Source: Pelomonas baiyunensis (GTDB taxonomy: Bacteria > Pseudomonadota > Gammaproteobacteria > Burkholderiales > Burkholderiaceae_C). Taken from it: a DNA stretch of 64,000 nt. The notes under the pieces were generated by a model. It was not told the origin of the DNA. It was given only the letters and a program-made list of their open reading frames with translations, and did no database searches. Below are positions 1 to 9,539 of the stretch, piece after piece. Numbering within the stretch: position 1 is the stretch's first letter; each line of letters begins with the position of its first letter. The stretch covers positions 1 to 64,000 of the forward strand of contig NZ_JBIGIB010000003.1 of the NCBI RefSeq assembly GCF_043555935.1, written 5' to 3'. The translations under genes and the position numbers were made by a program.

Positions 1-100
1 GAGCGTTTAAAGTCCGAAGGACCGTCATCAGTCACCTGACAACATCACTTCGCCTCAAACGCCCACGCTTATCGGCTGCTAATTCTTAAAGAACATCCGC
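1..100 (-). promoter_or_regulatory. rRNA operon leader with boxA antitermination site
   Basis: Read on the minus strand, 86-95 is TGTTCTTTAA, a close match to the rRNA boxA element that loads the Nus antitermination complex. It lies about 75 bases downstream of the proximal promoter at 171-200, as expected for a leader. The sequence between boxA and the window edge codes for nothing and should lead into the 16S rRNA gene just outside the window. No 16S sequence is visible, so the rRNA call rests on the promoter pair, the boxA and their order. Confidence 0.75.
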
Positions 101-170
101 ATCACTCAGAACTTGCGCCCTTCGTTTCGCGTCGCTGACTTCGTTTTGTCGTCATCAGCGCAGAAGCGAG

Positions 171-200
171 ATTCTAATACGATTTTCGCTTCGTCGTCAA
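171..200 (-). promoter_or_regulatory. Proximal rRNA promoter
   Basis: The minus strand reads TTGACG (195-200), an 18-base spacer, then TAGAAT (171-176). An A/T-rich stretch at 201-225 directly upstream of the -35 box resembles an UP element that binds the alpha subunit of RNA polymerase. It has the same hexamers and spacer as the distal promoter at 294-323. Confidence 0.75.
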
Positions 201-293
201 CAGTTTTTAAAAATTAATTTCAAACTCTGTTTTGACGTCTTTGCTGTTGGTTTCCGTCGCGTTCGCGTTGGTGGTCAGCAGCAAAGAGATGGG

Positions 294-323
294 ATTCTAG
301 GCGGGTTTTTACGGGGTCGTCAA
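294..323 (-). promoter_or_regulatory. Distal rRNA promoter
   Basis: The minus strand reads TTGACG (318-323), an 18-base spacer, then TAGAAT (294-299). The hexamers and spacer length are the same as those of the proximal promoter, 123 bases further on. An A/T-rich run (324-345) lies upstream of the -35 box. Together they form the tandem promoter layout usual for rRNA operons. Confidence 0.7.
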
Positions 324-330
324 CACTTCT

Positions 331-366
331 TTGAAAAAAGTTTTGAAGGCCCCGCTTCCCGCGGGG
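331..366 (-). terminator. Probable terminator of the sugar transport operon
   Basis: The minus strand carries a CCCCGC/GCGGGG stem (350-366) with a 5-base loop, followed by an imperfect T-rich run (331-345). It lies 77 bases after the yjfF stop codon and just ahead of the distal rRNA promoter, so it would insulate the two transcripts. The stem is only 6 bp and the T-run is interrupted, so efficiency is uncertain. The rest of 367-443 holds a 14-base palindrome (413-426) and no gene. Confidence 0.5.
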
Positions 367-443
367 AAGCGCACCGCCGCCGTGGGGCTCAGCGCGGGCG
401 CGCAGTGGAGGTCTCTATATATAGAGGCGGCGTGCGCCCCCGT

Positions 444-1421
444 TCACCGGGCGGGGCCTTGGCGGGACATCACGCGCTGCACGGCGCAGAACACGAACAG
501 CAGGGCGCCGATGACGATCTTGGTCCACCAGGAGCTGAGCGTGCCGTCGAAGGCGATCAGCGTCTGGATCAACCCCAGCACCAGCACACCAGACAACGCG
601 CCGGCCACGTAGCCCGCGCCGCCGGTCAGCACCGTGCCGCCAATCACCACCGCGGCGATGGCGTCCAGCTCCACACCTTGCGCATGCTGGCCATAGCCGC
701 TGAGCATGTAGAACGAGAACAGCAGGCCGGCCAACGAAGCACAGAAGCCGCTCAGCGCGTACACCGCCACCTTGGTGCGGCCGACCGCCAAGCCCATCAT
801 CAGCGCGGAGGTCTCGTTGCCCCCGAGCGCGTAGACGGTGCGGCCGAACGTCGTGCTGTGCGCCACCCACAGGCCCACGCCCAGCACAGCCAGCGCGATG
901 ACTGCGCCGGGCGACAGGAAGGCGCCCCCAGGCAACCCAAGCTGCGTCTGGGACAGCAACACGAACCACGGCGCGTCGATGGTGATGCTGTCCACACTGA
1001 TCAGGAAGCACAGCCCGCGTGCCAGGAACATGCCGGCCAGCGTGACGATGAACGCCTGCAGCTTGAACACGTGAATCGCCACGCCTTGCAGCGCGCCAAA
1101 TGCGGCGCCGCCCACCAGCACCACGGCGACGACCCCGGCCGCCGGCCAGTGCGCCACCTGCAGCAGCCAGGCGGCCACCATGGTAGTGAGCGCCAGCACC
1201 GAGCCCACCGACAGGTCAATGCCGCCCGACAGGATGACGAAGCTCATGCCCACCGCGATGACGAGCAGGAAGGCGTTGTCGATGAGCAGGTTGAGCACCA
1301 CCTGCGCGGAGCCGAAGCCGGTGTAGCTCACCGCGCCGGCGAGGAACAGCAGCACCATCAGCGCGACGCTGACCCAGGCGGTGAACGATGGCGCGGCCAT
1401 TGCGGAACGAAGTGACTTCAT
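444..1421 (-). CDS. yjfF: Sugar ABC transporter permease, YjfF type
   Basis: This is a 325-residue inner-membrane permease of the branched-chain/ribose-type (BPD_transp_2) family, most like YjfF of the E. coli galactofuranose importer. The motif SGGIDLSVGSVLAL in the first third and alternating hydrophobic segments to the C-terminus are diagnostic. The start is the ATG at 1421, preceded by GGAGGAA; it overlaps the ytfT stop by 4 bases, so the pair is translationally coupled. The neighbouring arabinan-degrading enzymes suggest that the substrate is L-arabinose or an arabinofuranose rather than galactofuranose. That substrate is inferred. Confidence 0.88.
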   Translation of the reverse strand: MKSLRSAMAAPSFTAWVSVALMVLLFLAGAVSYTGFGSAQVVLNLLIDNAFLLVIAVGMSFVILSGGIDLSVGSVLALTTMVAAWLLQVAHWPAAGVVAVVLVGGAAFGALQGVAIHVFKLQAFIVTLAGMFLARGLCFLISVDSITIDAPWFVLLSQTQLGLPGGAFLSPGAVIALAVLGVGLWVAHSTTFGRTVYALGGNETSALMMGLAVGRTKVAVYALSGFCASLAGLLFSFYMLSGYGQHAQGVELDAIAAVVIGGTVLTGGAGYVAGALSGVLVLGLIQTLIAFDGTLSSWWTKIVIGALLFVFCAVQRVMSRQGPAR

Positions 1422-2430
1422 GCCTTCCTCCAGGTGGCCCAGGCGGACGACTGCGAAATGCAGACCGCGAACACGACGACGGCCTTGACGACCATGGTGA
1501 CCTGCGGCGGCACGCCCAAGGCGTAGATGGTGGAGGTCAGCGTCTGGATGATGAGCGCGCCGATGAGGCTGCCAGCCAGGCTGAACTTGCCGCCGCTCAA
1601 CTGACCGCCGCCCAACGTGACGGCCAGGATGGCGTCCAGCTCCAGCAGCAGGCCGGCGTTGTTGGCGTCGGCGCTCTTGATGTTGGACGCGATCAGCAGC
1701 CCGCCCAGGCCGGCGCTGAGGCTGCAGTACAGATAGACGAAGAACACGATGGCCGCCGTGCGCACGCCCGCCAGCCGCGCAGCCACCGGGTTGATGCCCA
1801 CGGTCTGGATGAACAGGCCTAAAGCGGTGCGCTTCATCAGCAGGCCCGTGAGGCCGGCCACCAGGGCAACGACGAACAACGACACCGGCAGGCCCAGCAA
1901 GTAGCCGCCGCCCAGCCAGAAGAAGCTGGCGGGTTCGTAGACGGTGAGGATCTGGCCGTCGGTGATGAGTTGCGCCAGGCCGCGGCCGGCCACCATCAGG
2001 ATGAGCGTGGCGATGATGGGCTGCAGGCCCAAAGCGGAGACGAGCAGGCCGTTCCACAGGCCGCACAGCAGCGCGGCCCCCAAAGCGGCCGCGAAGGCGA
2101 CAGCCACGCCGTGCGAGCCCACCAGCGCACAGGCCACCGTGCCGGCAATGGCCACCACCGCGCCCACCGACACGTCAATGCCGCGCGTGGCGATGACCAG
2201 CGTCATCCCCAAGGCGGCGAGCATCAAGGGGGCTGCCCGGTGCAGGATGTCGACCAGGTTGCCGTAGAGGTGGCCGTCCTTGATCTCCAAGTGCAGGAAG
2301 CCGGGCACGCAGACGGCGGCCACCGCCACCAGCAAGGCAAGCGCGGCCAGCGGGCGCACAAGGGGATGCTTCCAGGCGCGGGAGGGGGCGGCAGGGGCGC
2401 GGGGCGTGGACATGGCGAGGTTCGGGGTGT

Positions 2431-2434
<4 letters not shown>
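1418..2434 (-). CDS. ytfT: Sugar ABC transporter permease, YtfT type
   Basis: This 338-residue permease pairs with YjfF to form the membrane channel of the importer. The family loop appears as TRGIDVSVGAVVAIAG, followed by multiple hydrophobic spans. It overlaps ytfR upstream and yjfF downstream by 4 bases each (ATGA junctions), so the three proteins are made from one message in coupled fashion. Two different permeases with one double-domain ATPase is the arrangement of the E. coli ytfQRT-yjfF system. Substrate specificity cannot be read from the permease. Confidence 0.88.
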
Positions 2435-3975
<1,541 letters not shown>

Positions 3976-4004
3976 TGGCGACTTTCCTTTGCCGCGAGAG
4001 TGCG

Positions 4005-4575
4005 GTGCCGGGAGTTCGCCCCGGCGGGCGACCTACTTTCTTGTGTCGACAAGAAAGTAGGCAAAGAAGCGACCCCCGACCGCACCGCCCGCAGCAAGGC
4101 TGCGGGTGCCCTGCGCTGCTCAGGACTTGAAGCCCCGCGCAGAACTCGCTTCGCTACGCTCCGCTCAAACAGCTGCGCGGAATCAGTTCTTGAGGCGCGC
4201 TTTGCGCGCGGCTTCAAGTCCTTGCGCTGCTCGGCGGTGCTAAAGGGGGCAACCCGAACAGCCGGCGCCAGCCGGCTTGAGGGTTTGGCTGTTGGCTGTT
4301 CGGTTTTTAGCTGTTCCGGGGTTCCCCTTTGGAGGAGCCGAGAAGCGCAGGAGCCCGAGGCGTGCGCGAAGCGCACTTCAACCACTGACTCCGCGCAGTT
4401 GTCTGACCGCAGTGAGCGCAGCGAACGAAGGGAGTTCTGCGCGGGCCTCGGGCTCCGAGCATCGCAGGGCACCCCGCAGCGAAGCGAAGGGGCGACGGAA
4501 CAGGGGCGCTTTCTTTGCCTACTTTCTTGCGCGCGCAAGAAAGTAGGTCGCCCGCCGGGGCGAACTCCCGGCATG
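4005..4575. repeat. Long inverted-repeat intergenic element with two perfect hairpins
   Basis: Two copies of a palindrome with 12-bp arms (CCTACTTTCTTG/CAAGAAAGTAGG) and 6-base loops lie at 4032-4061 and 4518-4547. Outside them, GCCGGGAGTTCGCCCCGG-like flanks (4006-4031 and 4548-4573) are present in opposite orientation. The whole block is therefore a roughly 570-base inverted repeat. The interior also has imperfect mirrored segments, for example 4134-4190 against 4390-4445. Reading frames across it are low-complexity and look spurious. I recall similar hairpins between genes of other Burkholderiales, but cannot verify copy number. It fills the gap between ytfQ and ytfR. Confidence 0.8.
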
Positions 4576-4631
4576 GGCCTCACGCCACAACCTGCTCCCA
4601 CGACAAGCGCGCCCAATGCCGCAAGCCAGGA

Positions 4632-5588
4632 TCAGTACTTCCGATTCGGCAGCTCCTTCGCCGCCACCTCCGCCGGGAACACGCCCTCGTTGACCGTGAT
4701 CCGCTTCTCCACCGCCTTCTTGGCCACCACCTCCTTGGCCAACGCCATCAACTGCGGCCCCAGCAGCGGGTTGCACTCCACGGTCACGTTCAGCTTGCCG
4801 GCCTTCATCGCCTCGAATGCGCCGCGCACCCCGTCGATGGAAATGATCACGATGTCCACGCCCGGCTTCAGCCCGGCCTCTTCAATCGCCTGGATCGCGC
4901 CAATCGCCATGTCGTCGTTGTGCGCGTAGAGCACGTCGATCTTCTTGTCGCGCTGCTTCAGGAAGGCTTCCATCACCTCCTTGCCCTTGGCACGCGTGAA
5001 CTCGCCGGACTGGGAGCGGATGATCTGCAGCTTGGGGTTGGCCTTGATCACCTCTTCAAAGCCCCGCTTGCGGTCCAGCGCGGGAGCCGATCCCACCGTG
5101 CCCTGCAGCTCCACGATGTTCAGCGCGGCGCTGGGTGTCTTGGCTGCACGCTCCAGCAGCCAGCGGGCGGCCTTGCGGCCTTCCTCGACGAAGTCGGAGC
5201 CGATGAAGGTGACGTACAGCGATTCGTCGGCCACCTTCACGGCGCGGTCGGTCAGGATGACCGGGATGCCGGCGGCCTTGGCTTCCTTCAACACGGTGTC
5301 CCAGCCGCTTTCCACCACCGGCGAGAAGGCGATGACGTCCACCTTCTGCGCGATGTAGCTGCGGATGGCCTTGACCTGGTTCTCCTGCTTCTGCTGCGCG
5401 TCGGCGAACTTCAGCGTGACGCCGGCCTCCTTGGCCGCGGCCTTGATGGAGGCCGAGTTGGCGGTGCGCCATTCGCTCTCGGCACCCACCTGGCTGAAGC
5501 CCAGGGTCAGCGGGGCGGCCAGCGCGGTGAGGGCGGGCAGGGCCAGCGCGGCGGCCAGCAGTGTGCGGCGGGCAATACGGTTCATCAT
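4632..5588 (-). CDS. ytfQ: Periplasmic sugar-binding protein, YtfQ type
   Basis: This is a 318-residue solute-binding protein of the Peripla_BP_4 family. An N-terminal signal peptide (Arg-Arg then a hydrophobic run to about residue 24, Ala-x-Ala) exports it to the periplasm. The LGFSQVGAESEWR start of the mature protein and the later YAHNDDMAIGAIQAIEEAG are typical of YtfQ. The start is supported by AAGGAG 7 bases upstream. It should deliver sugar to the YtfRT-YjfF complex. It is co-directional with, and 28 bases after, the GH127 gene, which ties transport to arabinoside hydrolysis. Confidence 0.9.
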   Translation of the reverse strand: MMNRIARRTLLAAALALPALTALAAPLTLGFSQVGAESEWRTANSASIKAAAKEAGVTLKFADAQQKQENQVKAIRSYIAQKVDVIAFSPVVESGWDTVLKEAKAAGIPVILTDRAVKVADESLYVTFIGSDFVEEGRKAARWLLERAAKTPSAALNIVELQGTVGSAPALDRKRGFEEVIKANPKLQIIRSQSGEFTRAKGKEVMEAFLKQRDKKIDVLYAHNDDMAIGAIQAIEEAGLKPGVDIVIISIDGVRGAFEAMKAGKLNVTVECNPLLGPQLMALAKEVVAKKAVEKRITVNEGVFPAEVAAKELPNRKY

Positions 5589-5616
5589 GGCTTGTCTCCT
5601 TGTGTGAATGGCTTGT

Positions 5617-7974
5617 CTAACGCAGCAACCGCAGGCCGTAGAGCCCGCCGGCGATGGAACCGGGATGGGCGACGAACTTCAGGTTCAGCTGGCCGCCGGC
5701 CGCACGCACCAGCTCGGGCGGCAGCGGGAACTCGCGGGTGTAGATCTCGCCCGGCGTGTCGGGCCGGCCCAGCTCAACCTCGGCAATGCGCTGGCCGTTG
5801 ACGACGAGGTCGAAACGCCGGCCGGCGTCGCCCTTGGCCAAGCTCAGGCGCAGCACGCGGGCCTCGGCCTGGGGGTCGTTCAGGTCGTAGCTGAACCACT
5901 GCGTGGCGTGGCGCCAGCGGCCGGCGGGCGCGATGCCGGTGTCCACACCCTCGCCGCGGAAGCCGTGGTCGCTTTCGGGCTGCTGCTCGCCCGGGGCCAC
6001 TTGGTCGATGGTCTGTGCGTCCAGCGCAAGGCGGGCTTGCTCGGCCTGGGCCAGCTCGGCACGCAGCAGGCTCTGCTGGGCGGGCGTGCTGCGCGGCCAA
6101 TAGAGCATGTAGCGCGCGTCGTGCAAGCGGAAGAAGGGGATGAGCTGGAGCAGGTCGGCGTCTTTGCGGCCTTGAATCAACCCAGGCGCGGTGAAGGTCA
6201 GCGGCTGGCCGGGCACAGGCTTGAAGCGGCGGATGAAGTCGGCTCGGTCACTGACGAAGACCGGTGCCGCTTCTTGAGGGCAGACCGCGCCCTGCGCGAT
6301 GTGGCCCATGCGGGAGCCATCGGCCTTGAAGGTCAGCGTCTCGCCCGGCTGAGGCGTCTTGGCGGCCAGCACGATGGGGCCGTGCAGCACGGCCACAAAC
6401 GCCTTCAGGCCGGGCATGGGCTCCAGCGTCGTGCGCATGGGCAGCTCGACGTCCACCCGGTCGCCCGCCTGCCACGCGCGCCGCAGTTCGACCTGGCCGC
6501 CGGGTTTGGCCGTCACCCGGATGGGCTTGCCGTTGAGCTTGACCTTCAGCGCGCCGGGTGCGACCCAGCCGGGGTAGCGGACTTTCAGCGCGAAGGTGCC
6601 GGCCGTGTCCACCGTCAGCCGCGTGCGCGGCTCGTCAGGGAAGCGCGTGCTTTGCGTCAGGTGGATGCCACGCTCGCGCCAGTCCAGCGTGGAGGCGATG
6701 AAGAGGTTCACGTCAAGCGCATCGCCGTCGTGCGCGTAGATGAACTCGCCGTGGCGGGCATGGCTCTCCAGGCCCGAGCCCACGCAGCACCACATGCCTT
6801 CGTGCACCTGGGAGTACACGCGGTAGTGCTGGGGCCGCATCGGCGTGAAGTAAACGAAGCCGCCCTCGCCCGGGTGCTGAGACGCCAGGATGTGGTTGTA
6901 GAGCGTGCGCTCGTAATAGTCGGCGTACTGGCCCTGCGCCGGCGACGCCTGCGCCAGCAGCGCCGTCAGCTTCAGCAGGTTGACGCTGTTGCAGGTCTCC
7001 GGGCCTTCCACCTCGTTGAGCATGGGCCGGAAGTCGTCGGTCGGGTGGAAGTGCTCCTTCACGCTGTTGCCGCCGATGGCGACCGTGCGCTGCCCGGTGA
7101 CCGTCTTCCAGAAGAACTCGGCGGCGCGTCGGCCTTCCGCGTCGCCGGTGAGGTGCGCGATGCGCGCGAAGCCGATGACCTTGGGGATTTGCGTGTTGGC
7201 GTGCAGGCCGGTCAGCGTGTCCTGCCGGCGCGCCAGCGGCTGCAGCACGGCCTGGTGGCTGAAGCGGCGGGCCAGCGCCAGGTAGCGCGAGTCGCCGGTG
7301 ATTTGCGCCACGTCGGCCAGCACCTCGTTCATGCCGCCGTGTTCGGCGCGCAGCATGTCCTGCATCTGCGCGTCCGACAGCGGCGTGGTCAGGCGCAGCG
7401 CCCAGTCGCTCATGCGGATCAGCATGGCCTTGGCGTCGGCGTGGCCGGCGTGCACCCAGGCGTCGCGCAGGCCGGCCATCGTCTTGTGCAGGTTGTACCA
7501 AGGCACCCAGCGGCCGTTGACGGAGAAGTTGTCGACCTGAAGCTCCCCCGCCGCCACCTGGGCCCACGCCTTGGCCCCCTCGGGAATGCCGCCGAGGTAG
7601 CCCGTGCCGATGGCATCCTGGCAGCGCTTGAGTTCGGCAACGACATGGTCCAGCCGCTGCTTCACTTGCGCATCACCGGTGGACGCCCACATCAGCGCCA
7701 GGGCCGACAGGTAGTGGCCAGCCATGTGGCCGTCCAGGCCCGAGGATTCCCAGTTGCCGTAGCTGGGCACCGGCACGGCCACCCCCGCCTCGCGGCGGAA
7801 GGGCGCGAGCAGGCGCTCGGGGTCCAGCGCCATCAGGTAGCGCTGGTCGGTGGCCTGGGCGTCCAGGAAGGGGCCGTCCAGCAGGCGCACCCGGTCGAGC
7901 GCAAACGCCTGCGTCGCCGCGCCCGCGCCCTGCACGCACAGCGCGAGGCCCAGAGCGGCCAGCCGGCGTCGCAT
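5617..7974 (-). CDS. GH127 beta-L-arabinofuranosidase, exported
   Basis: This is a 785-residue glycoside hydrolase of family 127 (DUF1680), which releases beta-L-arabinofuranose from arabino-oligosaccharides. The family's metal-thiolate active site is visible: GPETCNS (Glu326, Cys328) and MWCCVGSG (Cys396, Cys397). In HypBA1-type enzymes a Glu and three Cys bind zinc, and one of those Cys is the nucleophile. A hydrophobic N-terminus ending near residue 20 suggests export. I chose the ATG at 7974 because it follows the arabinanase stop by 2 bases and gives a signal peptide; the frame stays open further upstream but that stretch overlaps the arabinanase gene and looks non-coding. Confidence 0.85.
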   Translation of the reverse strand: MRRRLAALGLALCVQGAGAATQAFALDRVRLLDGPFLDAQATDQRYLMALDPERLLAPFRREAGVAVPVPSYGNWESSGLDGHMAGHYLSALALMWASTGDAQVKQRLDHVVAELKRCQDAIGTGYLGGIPEGAKAWAQVAAGELQVDNFSVNGRWVPWYNLHKTMAGLRDAWVHAGHADAKAMLIRMSDWALRLTTPLSDAQMQDMLRAEHGGMNEVLADVAQITGDSRYLALARRFSHQAVLQPLARRQDTLTGLHANTQIPKVIGFARIAHLTGDAEGRRAAEFFWKTVTGQRTVAIGGNSVKEHFHPTDDFRPMLNEVEGPETCNSVNLLKLTALLAQASPAQGQYADYYERTLYNHILASQHPGEGGFVYFTPMRPQHYRVYSQVHEGMWCCVGSGLESHARHGEFIYAHDGDALDVNLFIASTLDWRERGIHLTQSTRFPDEPRTRLTVDTAGTFALKVRYPGWVAPGALKVKLNGKPIRVTAKPGGQVELRRAWQAGDRVDVELPMRTTLEPMPGLKAFVAVLHGPIVLAAKTPQPGETLTFKADGSRMGHIAQGAVCPQEAAPVFVSDRADFIRRFKPVPGQPLTFTAPGLIQGRKDADLLQLIPFFRLHDARYMLYWPRSTPAQQSLLRAELAQAEQARLALDAQTIDQVAPGEQQPESDHGFRGEGVDTGIAPAGRWRHATQWFSYDLNDPQAEARVLRLSLAKGDAGRRFDLVVNGQRIAEVELGRPDTPGEIYTREFPLPPELVRAAGGQLNLKFVAHPGSIAGGLYGLRLLR

Positions 7975-7976
7975 GG

Positions 7977-9536
7977 TCAGGCGCCGGTGCGAATGGCCCA
8001 GAGCGCCACGCCGCCCGACGACAGCGCCGAGAAGCACACCCCGAAGGCGCCCGCGTTGGGGTTCCACTGCCGCGACAGCACACCCGCGTAGGTGGTGCCG
8101 CCGCTGACCAGGCTGACCCGGTTGCTGCCGGCGTGCGTCCACGTGCCGGTGAGGCCACCGGTCACGGTGCCATCGGCGTTCAGCGTCACGTTGACGGACG
8201 CCTTGATCGTGGCCGTGATGTCCTTGCCGTGGTTGACCAGCTTGTAGCTGCCGGCCGCCTGCGCCGCGGTGACCTCGGCGGTCTGCGCCGGCGTGGCCAG
8301 GCTGAGCGGCGCGTAGCGCAGCGGCGCGACGACGGGCCAGCCGTCGGCATTGAGGTGCATCTCGTGCACGCGCACCTCGTGCAGTTCGCCCGTGCCGGGA
8401 AAGCGCGTGTGGAACAGGATGAAGAGCTGCCCGGTGGTGGCGTCCACGCAGGCCGAGTTGTGGCCCGGGGACACGTAGCCCAGGGCCGCGCCACTCTCGC
8501 CCGTGGCGACAGCGAACTGGTGCCCACCCATGAGCTTCATCGCATGCGGCGTGATGCTCGCGTCGTCGAACAGCGTGCCGGCGGCGCCCTTGACGGTGGC
8601 CATGTCGGTGCCGGCACCGTCCAGGTAGGGCCCATCGGGGTTGCGCGACCGGGCCACCCGCACGTTGTAGCCGCCGTTGGCGTCCAGCCCACCGAACGAC
8701 ACGAAGAGGTAGTAGTACTGCGTCTGCGCGCTGTAGAGCACGTAGGCGCCCTCAATGCGCGCGTGGTTCCCGCCCATCAAGTGGGTGCCATAGCCCTGGT
8801 TGGGCAGCGGCAGGCCGGTGGCGGCGTCCAGCTTCAGGATGAAGATGCCGCCGGAGTAGGAGCCGTAAACCATCCAGCCCTGGCCCGCGGTGTCTTTGAA
8901 CACGGCGGGGTCGACCACATTCGGGTGCTTGGTGGCGTCGTAGACGCTGCCGTCTTCACTCGGCAGGCCCCACTGGCCGGACTTGAGCAGGATCTGCTTG
9001 TGGACGTACGGGCCGTCCACCTTGTCGGCCACCGCCAGGCCCAGGGCCGAGCGGGGCGAGTCGCCCTTGCAGGCGCAGTAGTACATGTAGAACTTGCCGT
9101 CGGCCCCGCGCGCCACGTCGGGTGCCCACAGGTCGGTCACCTGCGCCCAGGTGAAGGTTTCGGCCAGCGCCGTGGTGACGTTGGTGAACAGCGGGTTGAC
9201 GTTGTTCACCCCGTCGGCCACGCGGGTCCAGTTCATCAGGTCGGTCGTCTTGGCCGCGGCCAGGTGCGAGCCGAACACGTAGGCCGTGCCGTCCACGCGA
9301 ATGACCGAGGGGTCGTGCACCGACACGTTCGCAAAGCTCACCGGCGCCTGGCTGGGTGCCGGAGCCGGCGCTGGCGTGGGCGCTGGGGCCGGAGCGGGAG
9401 CCGGTGCCGGCGTGGGAGCCGGGGAGGGCGCCGGGCTGGGCGCACTGCTGGTGCCACCCCCGCCACCACCACCACAGGCCGTCAACGCGAGCGCAGCGCC
9501 GCCCGCGAGGATTTCGCGTCGAGTCGGTGCCGCCAT
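7977..9536 (-). CDS. Surface GH43 endo-1,5-alpha-L-arabinanase lipoprotein
   Basis: This 519-residue lipoprotein probably cuts the arabinan backbone at the cell surface. Its N-terminus has a twin-arginine-like RRE, a hydrophobic stretch and the lipobox LTAC with Cys21, then a Gly run and a Pro-Ala linker (about residues 30-65). That linker would hold the enzyme away from the membrane. The five-blade GH43 domain begins with VHDPSVIRVDG (catalytic base Asp75). A beta-rich C-terminal domain resembles that of AbnA-type arabinanases. It ends 3 bases before the GH127 start and begins 3 bases after the GH51 stop. Confidence 0.83.
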   Translation of the reverse strand: MAAPTRREILAGGAALALTACGGGGGGGTSSAPSPAPSPAPTPAPAPAPAPAPTPAPAPAPSQAPVSFANVSVHDPSVIRVDGTAYVFGSHLAAAKTTDLMNWTRVADGVNNVNPLFTNVTTALAETFTWAQVTDLWAPDVARGADGKFYMYYCACKGDSPRSALGLAVADKVDGPYVHKQILLKSGQWGLPSEDGSVYDATKHPNVVDPAVFKDTAGQGWMVYGSYSGGIFILKLDAATGLPLPNQGYGTHLMGGNHARIEGAYVLYSAQTQYYYLFVSFGGLDANGGYNVRVARSRNPDGPYLDGAGTDMATVKGAAGTLFDDASITPHAMKLMGGHQFAVATGESGAALGYVSPGHNSACVDATTGQLFILFHTRFPGTGELHEVRVHEMHLNADGWPVVAPLRYAPLSLATPAQTAEVTAAQAAGSYKLVNHGKDITATIKASVNVTLNADGTVTGGLTGTWTHAGSNRVSLVSGGTTYAGVLSRQWNPNAGAFGVCFSALSSGGVALWAIRTGA

Positions 9537-9539
9537 GGC

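Noticed and set aside
9360..9470. Short repeats resembling a repeat array
   Set aside because: They code the Pro-Ala linker and Gly run of the arabinanase lipoprotein; no CRISPR-type spacer pattern.
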